The position numbers and the translations under genes are program-made. A stretch of 64,000 bases of DNA from a bacterium HR28. GTDB taxonomy: Bacteria; Chloroflexota; Chloroflexia; Thermomicrobiales; Thermomicrobiaceae. Location of the stretch: NCBI GenBank assembly GCA_002898255.1, contig BEIE01000001.1, positions 434,001-498,000 on the forward strand, read 5' to 3'. This document shows, piece by piece, positions 16,606 to 24,655 of the stretch (positions are counted from its first letter, which is position 1; each line of letters opens with the position of its first letter). The notes under the pieces are model-generated. The model saw only the letters and a program-made list of their open reading frames with translations. It ran no database searches and was not told where the DNA came from.

Positions 16606-17274
16606 GTGGGCAGAGAGCGTGCGGGAATCCTGTTCGATCTGGACGGCGTCCTGATCAACAGCGAAGAGGCACACTACGAGGCAACACGCCGCGCTTTCCA
16701 AGAACTTGGTCTTCCGGAACTCCCCGAGCAACTCTATCGGACGGTCATGCTCGGGCGGCCTGACCGTGAAGCGATTGCCACCGCCTTGGTAGCGCTTGCT
16801 GTGCCGCTCGGCTGGCTGGAGCGCGTGCTCCAACAGAAAGTGCTGATCTACCGCGATCTCCTCACCTCTGGCGCGGTGGAACTCCTGCCGGATGGCATCG
16901 CAACCGTGGAGGCAGCACTGACTGCAGGCTACCCAGTCGCAGTGGTTACAGGCTCTCTGGCCGATGAAGCCCGTTGGGCTCTGCAGGCAGCCGGACTGGC
17001 CGGAAGAATTGCAGTGGTTGTTACTGCTGAAGACGTTGAGCACGGCAAGCCACATCCGGAGCCGTACCTCGTCGGCTGCCAGCGACTCAGCGTCGCTCCG
17101 CAGCGGAGCATCGCGGTCGAGGACTCACCTGCTGGCATCACAGCGGGGCGTGCAGCGGGACTGCGCGTCGTCGCCGTCGCGCGGTATCCCCTGTCTGCCC
17201 TGGTACAGGCTGACCAGGTGGTCACGGAACTTACCTGGGAGGCGCTTGCGACGCTGCTGGAGGCGGGTGATTAG
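16606..17274 (+). CDS. HAD hydrolase, beta-phosphoglucomutase-like
   Basis: This roughly 222-residue HAD protein of the phosphatase/phosphomutase (PGMB) group shows motif I ILFDLDGVLINSE, a small helical cap, the VVTGS motif II, KPHPEPY as motif III, and VEDSPAGITAGRAAG as motif IV. Substrates in this group are sugar or nucleotide phosphates; the exact one is unknown. I prefer the GTG at 16606, preceded by AGGGGGAG. An ATG at 16555 would add 17 residues. It is divergent from gltX and its stop overlaps that of the pterin dehydratase gene by four bases. Confidence 0.85.
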   Translation: MGRERAGILFDLDGVLINSEEAHYEATRRAFQELGLPELPEQLYRTVMLGRPDREAIATALVALAVPLGWLERVLQQKVLIYRDLLTSGAVELLPDGIATVEAALTAGYPVAVVTGSLADEARWALQAAGLAGRIAVVVTAEDVEHGKPHPEPYLVGCQRLSVAPQRSIAVEDSPAGITAGRAAGLRVVAVARYPLSALVQADQVVTELTWEALATLLEAGD

Positions 17275-17552
17275 CTGACCAACTCGTCGACGCGGCGGGC
17301 AAACTCCACATCCCGCTCAGTGATGCCACCCGCCTCGTGTGTGGTGAGTAAGAGCTGCACGCGGTTGTACCGGATCGTGATGTCCGGGTGATGCCGCTGC
17401 TCCTCAGCGACTTCCGCGACGCGGTTCACGAAAGCCATCGCTTCGCGAAAGTTTTTGAACTTCAACTCACGCACGAGGGCATCGCCTTGCCGCTGCCATG
17501 CTGGCAGGCTCTCCAATGCTCGAGCGATTGCCGCTTCATCGAGCCGTTCCAT
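17271..17552 (-). CDS. 4a-hydroxytetrahydrobiopterin dehydratase (PCD/DCoH)
   Basis: This 93-residue pterin-4a-carbinolamine dehydratase recycles the cofactor of aromatic amino acid hydroxylases and also occurs in bacteria with other, undefined roles. The active-site pattern is present: EQRHHPDITIRYNRVQLLLTTH contains the HHP and the following W/R-Y region. Length and fold order match the family. The ATG at 17552 has AAAGGAGGCAGC in front. No hydroxylase gene is nearby. It is convergent with the HAD gene. Confidence 0.92.
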   Translation of the reverse strand: MERLDEAAIARALESLPAWQRQGDALVRELKFKNFREAMAFVNRVAEVAEEQRHHPDITIRYNRVQLLLTTHEAGGITERDVEFARRVDELVS

Positions 17553-17756
17553 GCTGCCTCCTTTCCTCTGGCCCCGTTCCATTGTACGGCGCGGGCCAGC
17601 TTGACGCGAAACCCAAAGCTCACCAAGACTCTGAGCATCCATAACAAGAGCTCTTCATATACTTTTACTACCCGTGAACGATCGATCGGCACGTGAACGG
17701 TCGTGCGCGAACTGAACCATCGTTTTCCGATTATTCCCCACGATCGCTTCACGAAT

Positions 17757-17785
17757 TTGACATCTTGCCCTTGACTCCGTATACT
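17757..17785 (+). promoter_or_regulatory. sigma70-type promoter of secreted protein gene
   Basis: TTGACA (17757-17762), 17 bases, TATACT (17780-17785). This near-consensus promoter precedes the gene starting at 17872. Confidence 0.75.
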
Positions 17786-17795
17786 CCGCCCTCGT

Positions 17796-17842
17796 GCGCT
17801 GGCCAGCGACCAGCGCACGGCCGATCTGATGCATTGATCGGC
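17796..17842 (+). repeat. two adjacent leader hairpins
   Basis: TGCGCTGG/CCAGCGCA (17796-17818) and GCCGATC/GATCGGC (17820-17842) form consecutive perfect stems in the short leader between the promoter and the start at 17872. They may stabilise or regulate the mRNA. Confidence 0.45.
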
Positions 17843-17871
17843 TACATACGACGAGTACAGGGAGGGATGGG

Positions 17872-19476
17872 ATGCGAGCATTGCCGATCCGGCTGCTCGT
17901 GATTGGGGTACTGTTCGTCTCGTTCGCACCAGCCGTCGGTGCAACGCCCTCGGGACTCGATCCGACAACCGCCCAGCCTGCCGTCGCAGCCCTCTGGGTC
18001 CAGCTCGATGGGGGTGTTCGCTACCAAACCGCCGGTCGTGCCTGGGCACTCGGACCAGTGATCCGCGCAGTCGCGACGGAGCCGTATGCAGAAGCCTCGG
18101 GTGGTGCGCGAACGGTGTACTACTTCGACAAGGCCCGGGTCGAGGTCACTGATCTCACGTCAACCGATCCCCGCAAGAACCTCACACTCGGACTGCTCGT
18201 CCGCGACATGGTGCTCGGCATCGTCCAGGTTGGTGACCAGCGCTTTATCCCCGTGCCACCAGCCACAATCCCACTCGCGGGAGATCTCATCGGGAACGAC
18301 GCGGCCCCAACGTATGCCTCGCTCCGGGATCTGGTGACCGTCGGCGATCGCGCCGCCGAACGACGCGCCCCGGCTCGCCTTGGCGAACCAGTAACGGAAC
18401 TTCTTCAGCGCGACGGAACAGTACTCCCCCGAACGATCACACAACCGGACGTTCGCATCGCTTTCTACGAAGCTCAGAGCGGCCACAATATCCCGGCTGT
18501 CTTCTGGGACTGGCTCGGCCGCCAACCCTGGCCATGGGTCATCCTCACCGGCTTTCCTATCAGCGAGCCGTACTGGATCCGGACACGCGTCGACGGCCAA
18601 GAACGTCTTGTACTTGTGCAAGCATTTGAACGCCGCGTCTTGACGTACGATCCGCAGAATCCGGAAGCCTGGCGCGTCGAATGGGGAAACGTCGGACTCC
18701 ACTACCGCGCTTGGCGCGGTCTGGATACGCCTCTCGATTCAGGTGACCAGGCTCTGGCAAGCGGGGTACCGTTCGGGGAATATCTCGTCCGTGCTGCACG
18801 CTCATCTCAGCTGGATCCTTATCTTGTCGTCGCACTCGCAGCGGTCACCAGCCGGTTCGATCCCTTGGCCGAAACGCCGACCGCACGCGGTCTGCTGCTT
18901 GTTCCCCGGTCGAGCCTTAATGACACACACTATCCGCTCGAGCCGGCCGAGAATGCCCGGCGTGGCGCAGCGACGCTTGCCATGTTCGTCGCCCACGAAG
19001 GCCTCGAGGCCGGGCTCGCCCGCTACCTCGCCGCGGCTGGGAGCAGTGCACAACCTAGCGATGTCCTGCGCACTGCCGACGAACTCCGCCAGCGCTTTCC
19101 AGCCAATGCTGTGCCGCTCCAGGGTCCCACACTCACCGAGGTAGGGAGGGGCCATGCGGCCTACTATGACCCGAGCTACGACGTGAGTTGGTGGGAGCGA
19201 ACACTTGCGACCTATGCTCGCTGGGGCGGTGCAGTCCCCAACGCGTCCCCCGACCCGAACGGCTTCTATTGTGTGCACCCGGACTATCGCCCCGGGGAGC
19301 GTCTGCTCCTCATCGCCAACGGTATCGCCCTGTGGTGTACGATCGGAGACACGGTCGCCTCGGGGCACGTCGCCGCGTGGCGTAGTCGCTGGGTGGTGGA
19401 ACTGTCTTGGCCAACCTTTGTAGCACTTGGCCTCGACCGCAACAACGACGTGACCGTGTGGGGACCAACTCGCTGA
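17872..19476 (+). CDS. secreted protein, degenerate transglycosylase and barrel-like domains
   Basis: This 534-residue exported protein has a signal peptide (hydrophobic residues 7-22, likely cut after VGA). The middle region (about 190-285) contains ILTGFPISEPYW and LVLVQAFERRVLTYDPQNP, a variant of the FERxRFEYHPE surface module also found in the CAP protein at 62035-63027. Next comes a stretch like a soluble lytic transglycosylase (GEYLVRAARSSQLDPYLVVALAAVTSRFDP), but the catalytic Glu of the usual QESxFNP is absent. The C-terminus (GHAAYYDPSYD... to the end) recalls an RlpA-like double-psi barrel. Enzymatic activity is therefore doubtful, and a role at the cell wall is likely. The ATG follows GGGAGGGATGGG. 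Confidence 0.8.
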   Translation: MRALPIRLLVIGVLFVSFAPAVGATPSGLDPTTAQPAVAALWVQLDGGVRYQTAGRAWALGPVIRAVATEPYAEASGGARTVYYFDKARVEVTDLTSTDPRKNLTLGLLVRDMVLGIVQVGDQRFIPVPPATIPLAGDLIGNDAAPTYASLRDLVTVGDRAAERRAPARLGEPVTELLQRDGTVLPRTITQPDVRIAFYEAQSGHNIPAVFWDWLGRQPWPWVILTGFPISEPYWIRTRVDGQERLVLVQAFERRVLTYDPQNPEAWRVEWGNVGLHYRAWRGLDTPLDSGDQALASGVPFGEYLVRAARSSQLDPYLVVALAAVTSRFDPLAETPTARGLLLVPRSSLNDTHYPLEPAENARRGAATLAMFVAHEGLEAGLARYLAAAGSSAQPSDVLRTADELRQRFPANAVPLQGPTLTEVGRGHAAYYDPSYDVSWWERTLATYARWGGAVPNASPDPNGFYCVHPDYRPGERLLLIANGIALWCTIGDTVASGHVAAWRSRWVVELSWPTFVALGLDRNNDVTVWGPTR

Positions 19477-19516
19477 CACACGGCTCCACGTGTGCCAATG
19501 CCAGGGAGGGTGGGCG

Positions 19517-19990
19517 ATGAGCGTCCTGCAAGAGCTGCTGCGCTTTAACCAGTGGGCCAACCAAGCGGTGCTCGCCCACTGCCGCACCGTCGATCCACTC
19601 TTACTCGACGCGCCACCCCCACCCGGTGTCTACGGGTCAATCCGCGCGACGCTTGCGCACTTGGCGACCGCTGAGGCTGTTTATGTCGCTCGCCTGTGCG
19701 ACGAAGAGCCTCAACGACTCCCATCCGATGTCGATCTCGAAGTGATTAGCGCATCGCTTGAGCGGACCGGCGCAGCGCTCATCGAACTGGCTCAGGCGAT
19801 CCCACCCGACCAGATCATCTCCTTCAACTCACCAACCTTCGGCGCAGTTTCCACTCCGGCCTGGGTCATCTTCGCCCAGGCAATCGCGCACGGTTGCGCA
19901 CATCGCGCCCAGTTGGCAACACTCTTCACCCAACTGGGCGCGCCACTTCCTGAACTCGACCTTTGGCGCTTCACCGGAATTGCTCGCTGA
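19517..19990 (+). CDS. DinB-family protein
   Basis: This 157-residue four-helix DinB/YfiT-like protein belongs to a family of metal-binding proteins that includes thiol-S-transferases. The three expected histidines are present: LAHLATAE near residue 48 and HGCAHRAQ near residue 130. The ATG at 19517 follows GGGAGGGTGGGCG. It lies 40 bases after the secreted protein gene and three bases from the convergent threonine aldolase. Substrate unknown. Confidence 0.88.
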   Translation: MSVLQELLRFNQWANQAVLAHCRTVDPLLLDAPPPPGVYGSIRATLAHLATAEAVYVARLCDEEPQRLPSDVDLEVISASLERTGAALIELAQAIPPDQIISFNSPTFGAVSTPAWVIFAQAIAHGCAHRAQLATLFTQLGAPLPELDLWRFTGIAR

Positions 19991-19993
19991 GCG

Positions 19994-21031
19994 TCAGCGA
20001 TGCGCGAGTACCACCCGACGCACCGCGGCAATCGCTCGCTCGATGTCCTGCCGCGAGACATCGAGGTGCGTCACGGCCCGGACGCGGTACCGTCCCATGG
20101 CTCCCATGCGAACCCCTTCACTGAGGAGGGCTTGGGTGAATTCTTGGGCTGTCATCCCCGTGTCTCGGACATCAAAGAAGACAATATTCGTCTCTACCTC
20201 CGCCGGATCGATCCCGATCCCCGGTGTCTCCGCCAACCCTTCCGCGAGCAACCGCGCATTGGCGTGATCTTCTGCCAAGCGCTCGACATGATGCTGAAGT
20301 GCATAAATTCCCGCTGCTGCCAGGATCCCCGCCTGGCGCATGGCACCACCGAACATCTGCTTGTAGCGCCGCGCCCGCCGAATCGTCTCCCGGTCGCCTG
20401 CCAGCACCGCACCCACAGGGCATCCCAGGCCTTTGGACAGATCGATCCAGACCGTATCGACTGTCCGACACCACACCTGCGCCGGAATCCCGGTCGCCAC
20501 GACTGCATTGAGCAACCGTGCCCCATCCATATGCACTTTCAGACCAAGCCGATGCGCTGTCGCACTGACGGCCTCGAGCGTGGAGAGAGGCCAGATCTTC
20601 CCCCCACCACGGTTATGCGTGTTCTCAAGGCAGACGAGCGTTGTCGGCGGCGTGTGGACTCCATCCCCCGGATCAGCCGCCTCCTCTACTTGCTCTGCGG
20701 TGAAGACTCCGCGCACCCCGTCGAGGAGATGGGTCATCACTCCGCACACGAGAGCCGGCCCACCAGCCTCCGACGTCACCGGATGCGCCGTCCGCTCGAT
20801 CAGGATCCGGTCGCCCGGCTGGGTGTGTACCTTGATTCCGATCAAGTTGCACATCGTGCCAGAAGGGAGAAAGAGCGCTGCCTCCTTCCCAGTGAGCTCG
20901 GCAACCATCTCCTGCAGCCGGTTGACTGAGGGATCCTCGCCAAGCTGCTCGTCACCGACCTCTGCTTCGGCCATGACGCGGCGCATCGCCGGCGTCGGCC
21001 GCGTTACCGTATCACTGATGAGATCGATCAT
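19994..21031 (-). CDS. ltaE: low-specificity L-threonine aldolase
   Basis: This 345-residue PLP enzyme of the beta-eliminating lyase/threonine aldolase group splits L-threonine or allo-threonine into glycine and acetaldehyde. Family signatures are DLISDTVTRPTPAMRRVM at the start, GDEQLGEDPSVNRLQ, FLPSGTMCN, and the PLP lysine in WIDLSKGLGCPVGAVLAG. The ATG at 21031 follows GGAAGGATTGCGGTG. The frame extends to 21091 without a good site. It stands alone, divergent from the MFS gene. Confidence 0.94.
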   Translation of the reverse strand: MIDLISDTVTRPTPAMRRVMAEAEVGDEQLGEDPSVNRLQEMVAELTGKEAALFLPSGTMCNLIGIKVHTQPGDRILIERTAHPVTSEAGGPALVCGVMTHLLDGVRGVFTAEQVEEAADPGDGVHTPPTTLVCLENTHNRGGGKIWPLSTLEAVSATAHRLGLKVHMDGARLLNAVVATGIPAQVWCRTVDTVWIDLSKGLGCPVGAVLAGDRETIRRARRYKQMFGGAMRQAGILAAAGIYALQHHVERLAEDHANARLLAEGLAETPGIGIDPAEVETNIVFFDVRDTGMTAQEFTQALLSEGVRMGAMGRYRVRAVTHLDVSRQDIERAIAAVRRVVLAHR

Positions 21032-21222
21032 CACCGCAATCCTTCCCGTTCTGATGAAGGAGCGATCCAGCTGATCCAGCTCACGCACCACAGCCCAGCA
21101 AGACAGTTCCGGAAAACAGCCGAACGAGCTCTGGTGACCGAGAGATCCGGCAGAACGCTCGTCTCTCGTTGCGGCCGGACGGCCACACCCTCGTATACTA
21201 GCGCGGATAGGCTGGGGGCGGG

Positions 21223-22422
21223 ATGGGAGGTGACAGTCCGCTCAACTCGACTGCTGCCCGCGCGACCGCGTGGCGGCTCTTCGCAGGATCGCTCCTCAAT
21301 GAGGGAGCGGTCGGTTTCTTCTTCACGCTCTGGCCGCTGTATATCGCGTCGCTAGGCGCCTCGCCACCCGAGATCGGACTGGTTATTGGTATCTCCGGGA
21401 TTCTGCGCCTCCTCTTCTTGTTGCCCTCGAGCTGGTTGGTGGACCGCTCTTCTCTCCGCCTGCTCGTCGCCGGAATGCGTGGTCTGGCTGCGCTTGGCTT
21501 TCTCCTCTGCGCTGCTGTCCGCGAGTGGTGGCAACTGTTCCCTGGACTTATTGCGGTAAATGCCGGCGTGATCGCCTTCCCAGCTCTCAGCACACTCATC
21601 GCAGGGCTCGGTCGCGAGGGGGAGGAACGGACACGGTACTTCACCTTGATCTACACGGTCGCCCCTTCGATCGCCACGATCGTCACACCAGCAGCCGCGG
21701 GCTGGTTGGCTGAACGCTGGGGACTCCGCGCGACGCTGATCGCTGCCGGCCTGACGACTGCCGCTGCGGCGCTTGTCTTTGCGACAGTGCGCATTCCACC
21801 GCACGCTGCCGTCACCCGGGGAAGGGGGTCCTATCGCGAACTCCTCACCGAGCGTCCAATTCTCCTCGCGGCCGGGCTGATGGTCGCAACGATCGGTGGC
21901 ATGATGCTTGGATGGGTCCTGGCTCCCAATTACCTGCAAGATGTGCATGGTATCAGTCTGGAACGCATCGGCTGGCTTGGCTCGATCGCGGCTCTCGGGA
22001 GTACGCTCCTCAGTCTCGGGGTGAGCCGGATCCGCTGGCTCGGAGACCCGTTTAATACGTTGCTGATCGCAACCGCGGCAGTCGCCGGTGGTTTCACACT
22101 TTTACTACTGGGGAGCGATTTCCGCATTTTCCTTGTCGCCTACCTTCTCCGTGGCGGATTCCTCGTCGCCTGGTCTGCCTTCTATGCTGTTTTCGGATTG
22201 GTGACACGCGAACACCTGCGCTCACGCGTCTTTGCGCTCGCCGAGATCTTGGGTGGCCTCGGGACAACCGTTGCACCCTTCCTCGCTGGCCCGCTCTACG
22301 AACTCGATGCGCGGTTGCCACTGGCGCTGGGGCTTGGATGGAGTGTCCTCCTCGTCATTGCCACGCGGACAGTACGGAACATCATCGCCCAGCGTCAGAG
22401 CGCCGCTGTCCCCGTCCGGTGA
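21223..22422 (+). CDS. MFS transporter
   Basis: This 399-residue major facilitator protein has 12 hydrophobic segments arranged as two halves of six. The loop between helices 2 and 3 reads LVDRSSLRLLVAGMRG, matching the family A motif loosely, and the helix 8-9 loop has GVSRIRWLGDPF. It has the build of a drug or small-molecule exporter, but no substrate can be assigned. The ATG at 21223 follows GGGGCGGG. Its stop is five bases before the next gene, so they form an operon. Confidence 0.9.
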   Translation: MGGDSPLNSTAARATAWRLFAGSLLNEGAVGFFFTLWPLYIASLGASPPEIGLVIGISGILRLLFLLPSSWLVDRSSLRLLVAGMRGLAALGFLLCAAVREWWQLFPGLIAVNAGVIAFPALSTLIAGLGREGEERTRYFTLIYTVAPSIATIVTPAAAGWLAERWGLRATLIAAGLTTAAAALVFATVRIPPHAAVTRGRGSYRELLTERPILLAAGLMVATIGGMMLGWVLAPNYLQDVHGISLERIGWLGSIAALGSTLLSLGVSRIRWLGDPFNTLLIATAAVAGGFTLLLLGSDFRIFLVAYLLRGGFLVAWSAFYAVFGLVTREHLRSRVFALAEILGGLGTTVAPFLAGPLYELDARLPLALGLGWSVLLVIATRTVRNIIAQRQSAAVPVR

Positions 22423-22427
22423 GTACG

Positions 22428-22964
22428 ATGCCGGGTTTGCTCCGCCGCGCCCGGTCCGAGTTTGAACGGCAACGACGAGCGACCGAATGGCTGCGCTGGT
22501 TCAGCGGTGACAGCACGGAGTCCACGTACCGTCGCGAACTCGTCCGCGTGACAGGCCTCGAGCCGGAACTGGCCTGGGAACTCGTCCGAGACCTCGCCCC
22601 GCTGCTCGTCGGTCGCGTTCCAGCGACACTCGGTGTTCCAGTACTCCTTGCCACGAGTGTGCTGGTTGCTGACCTGCCGAAGCCGACCGAAGCGAGCTGG
22701 GCACTCCTCGCGGCGACATTGGAGGAACTTGAGCCAGCCCATGCTCGCACCGTGCTGGAGTCACTAGCACTTGCATGGCAGAGAAGTTATGGAGCGTTCA
22801 CAAGCGAAGAGCGCCAGCGATCCATCCGCGCGGAGCTCCAGCGCACGATCCGGCGTCTGGTCGCAAGCGATGCACCCGGTATCGACGCGCTCACCGCTCT
22901 TCTCACGGCGTTCGAAGGAGACTCGGACAGGCACTCGGGGAGCGCTATACTGAAAGATACCTGA
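22428..22964 (+). CDS. protein of unknown function
   Basis: This 178-residue soluble protein is rich in Arg, Glu, Ala and Leu and is predicted mostly helical, with no cysteine cluster, signal or membrane helix. I recognise no family. The start MPGLLRRARSEFERQRRATEWLRWF at 22428 lies five bases after the MFS stop, and a frame extension into the MFS gene is a shadow. Codon use is like that of its neighbours. The FHA gene follows after 84 bases. Confidence 0.65.
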   Translation: MPGLLRRARSEFERQRRATEWLRWFSGDSTESTYRRELVRVTGLEPELAWELVRDLAPLLVGRVPATLGVPVLLATSVLVADLPKPTEASWALLAATLEELEPAHARTVLESLALAWQRSYGAFTSEERQRSIRAELQRTIRRLVASDAPGIDALTALLTAFEGDSDRHSGSAILKDT

Positions 22965-23048
22965 GCGGCGGAGCGGGACGAGAGCGGGGCAGGCGAATCG
23001 CCGCGCCGCTCGACCTCAGCCCGGAACAGAGGGAGCGGAGGACGTCGG

Positions 23049-23630
23049 GTGAGCACGCAAGTGTGGCTGGGGATCCTCTTTCTCGCGCTCATTGTCATTT
23101 GGATCGTGGAGCTCTATTGGGTCGCACGCATGGCTGAGGAATGGGGACGAGACGCGCTGACCTTGGTCAGCGGCGCGGCAATCTTTTTCGTCTTCGCTGC
23201 ACCGTTGACAATGATCGCGCCTGGTCTCGTGGAACGCGTCGGCGACTTTTGGGATGCATTGGTTCGGCCGCTTGGTACCCGGGCCCGCCGACGACGCCAG
23301 AGCACACCTCGGCTGGTCATGCCTGGACGTACAGTCTTCCTCGAGCAGGAACGGATCCGCATCGGTCGCTATCCGAACAACGATATTGTCATCGACCATC
23401 CGACGGTTTCGGCCTATCACGCGGAGTTGGTGCAACGGCCAGACGGCCGCTACGAGTTGCACGATCGTGAGAGCCGGAACGGCACGCGGATCAACGGCAC
23501 GCCGGTCCGTCAAGCAATCCTGAAAGATGGGGACCAGATCACGCTCGGTGCGATCACTGTTCACTACCTAGAGGGGTCGAAGACACTAGAGGCATTGAAC
23601 CGCGGCGGTGTTCCGCTCAAGCGGCGCTGA
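23049..23630 (+). CDS. membrane-anchored FHA-domain protein
   Basis: This 193-residue protein has two N-terminal membrane helices (about residues 4-22 and 36-60) and a cytoplasmic forkhead-associated domain (about 95-180) that binds phosphothreonine peptides. The FHA core is complete: IRIGRYPNNDIVIDHPTVSAYHAEL, RESRNGTRINGTPV and LKDGDQITLG, with the key Arg, Ser, His and Asn-Gly residues. It presumably reads the output of a Ser/Thr kinase, none of which is encoded nearby. The start is a GTG at 23049 with GGAGG upstream. Confidence 0.9.
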   Translation: MSTQVWLGILFLALIVIWIVELYWVARMAEEWGRDALTLVSGAAIFFVFAAPLTMIAPGLVERVGDFWDALVRPLGTRARRRRQSTPRLVMPGRTVFLEQERIRIGRYPNNDIVIDHPTVSAYHAELVQRPDGRYELHDRESRNGTRINGTPVRQAILKDGDQITLGAITVHYLEGSKTLEALNRGGVPLKRR

Positions 23631-23638
23631 GAAAACGC

Positions 23639-23671
23639 GACACCACCCAGCGAGGGCAACTGGGTGGCGTC
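23639..23671. terminator. bidirectional terminator between convergent genes
   Basis: CCACCCAG/CTGGGTGG with a 9-base loop is extended by GAC/GTC beyond a one-base mismatch. On the minus strand it is followed by GCGTTTTCTC, and it lies between the FHA and zinc-ribbon gene ends. Confidence 0.65.
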
Positions 23672-23692
23672 CGTTCTCAGTGGATACGATGA

Positions 23693-24040
23693 TCAGTAGC
23701 CGGACGAGACCTGCCGCCGAGCGCGGAAGCAGTCCGAGCAATAGACCGGCCGATCCTGCCGGGGCAGGAACGGAACCATCGTCTCGCGACCGCAATCGCT
23801 GCAGATCGCCGGATACATCGGGCGATCCTGCCGCGACTCGCGCGGCTCTCGGCTGCGGTACGAGGGTGCATCACCACGCCCACCGCGCCGAGCGCGGGCG
23901 GCCTGGCGGCACGTTGGACAGCGGGAAGGCTCGTTTGTGAACCCCTTGTCCGCGTAGAACTGCTGCTCGCCAGCGGTGAAAACGAACTGCGTGCCGCAGT
24001 CGCGGCAAGTCAGGACCTTGTCAGTGAACCCGAAACTCAT
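23693..24040 (-). CDS. zinc-ribbon protein with two CxxC pairs of sites
   Basis: This 115-residue protein has an N-terminal zinc-ribbon with CRDCG and CPTCR, the characteristic tail FVFTAGEQQFYADKGF and NEPSRCPTCR. A basic linker (ARARRGGRGDAPSYRSRE) and a second ribbon CSDCG...CSDCF follow. This two-part build is common in Chloroflexota and Actinobacteria, where its role is unknown. Nucleic-acid binding is plausible from the basic linker. The ATG at 24040 follows AAGGAGACCCACGAG. It has its own promoter and a leader hairpin. Confidence 0.85.
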   Translation of the reverse strand: MSFGFTDKVLTCRDCGTQFVFTAGEQQFYADKGFTNEPSRCPTCRQAARARRGGRGDAPSYRSREPRESRQDRPMYPAICSDCGRETMVPFLPRQDRPVYCSDCFRARRQVSSGY

Positions 24041-24068
24041 CTCGTGGGTCTCCTTAGGAACTCTTCTT

Positions 24069-24092
24069 GGCGAACAGCTCGTGCTGTTCGCC
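24069..24092 (-). repeat. leader hairpin of the zinc-ribbon gene
   Basis: GGCGAACAGC and GCTGTTCGCC make a perfect 10-bp stem with a four-base loop (ACGA in the transcript), about 30 bases before the start codon. Confidence 0.55.
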
Positions 24093-24205
24093 TCCGGAAC
24101 CAGTACTCACTCTAGCCTTGGGGATTCGCCGCCGAGATGAGTTCGGGGAGACAGGCCCTCGCTGTCGCCTCGACCACGCGCGCGGTACCCTCGGCTATTG
24201 GTTTC

Positions 24206-24234
24206 ACTATAACACGCCTCGTATCCGTACGCAA
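24206..24234 (-). promoter_or_regulatory. promoter of the zinc-ribbon gene
   Basis: TTGCGT (24234-24229), 17 bases, TATAGT (24211-24206) on the minus strand. Predicted start near 24199 gives a leader of about 160 bases. Confidence 0.65.
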
Positions 24235-24655
24235 GGGCAACTGCACTCGAGGATCTGTGCCTCCCAATCAGGCAGAGGATCTTGCTCTCCCACCGGTCCA
24301 ATCTCTGCTGCCCCACAATATCAGGCGACCTTTTCTCGCGATCTAAGCACCCGAGGACGCCTTTCTCCCTCACCCCCCGCACCCATCCCCTACCCAAAGG
24401 TTTGTGCCACAAGCGAACCAGGATATTGTGTCGCAGCGCAATCCTCTGAGAAGAACTCGCGACGTTGCTTTGCCCCCAGTCGCTCGAGCGTTTCCACTCC
24501 TGCACGTTCCGTCCATATGAGCGATTGTGTGCGAAGCAAAGTTCTCCGTCGTCTTGCCGCAGCTTCGGTCTCGGAGAGTCCGCGGCTCGCCACCTTTCCC
24601 TCAAGGCGCTCGCTCCTGATAGTCGGACAATGCGATCGAGTCATACCCTGCCTGA
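24235..24655. other. gene-free stretch
   Basis: I see no coding frame I can support downstream of pyruvate kinase. A short repeat GAGGATCT occurs at about 24250 and 24287 around a GCCT/AGGC stem; nothing more was found. Confidence 0.45.
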
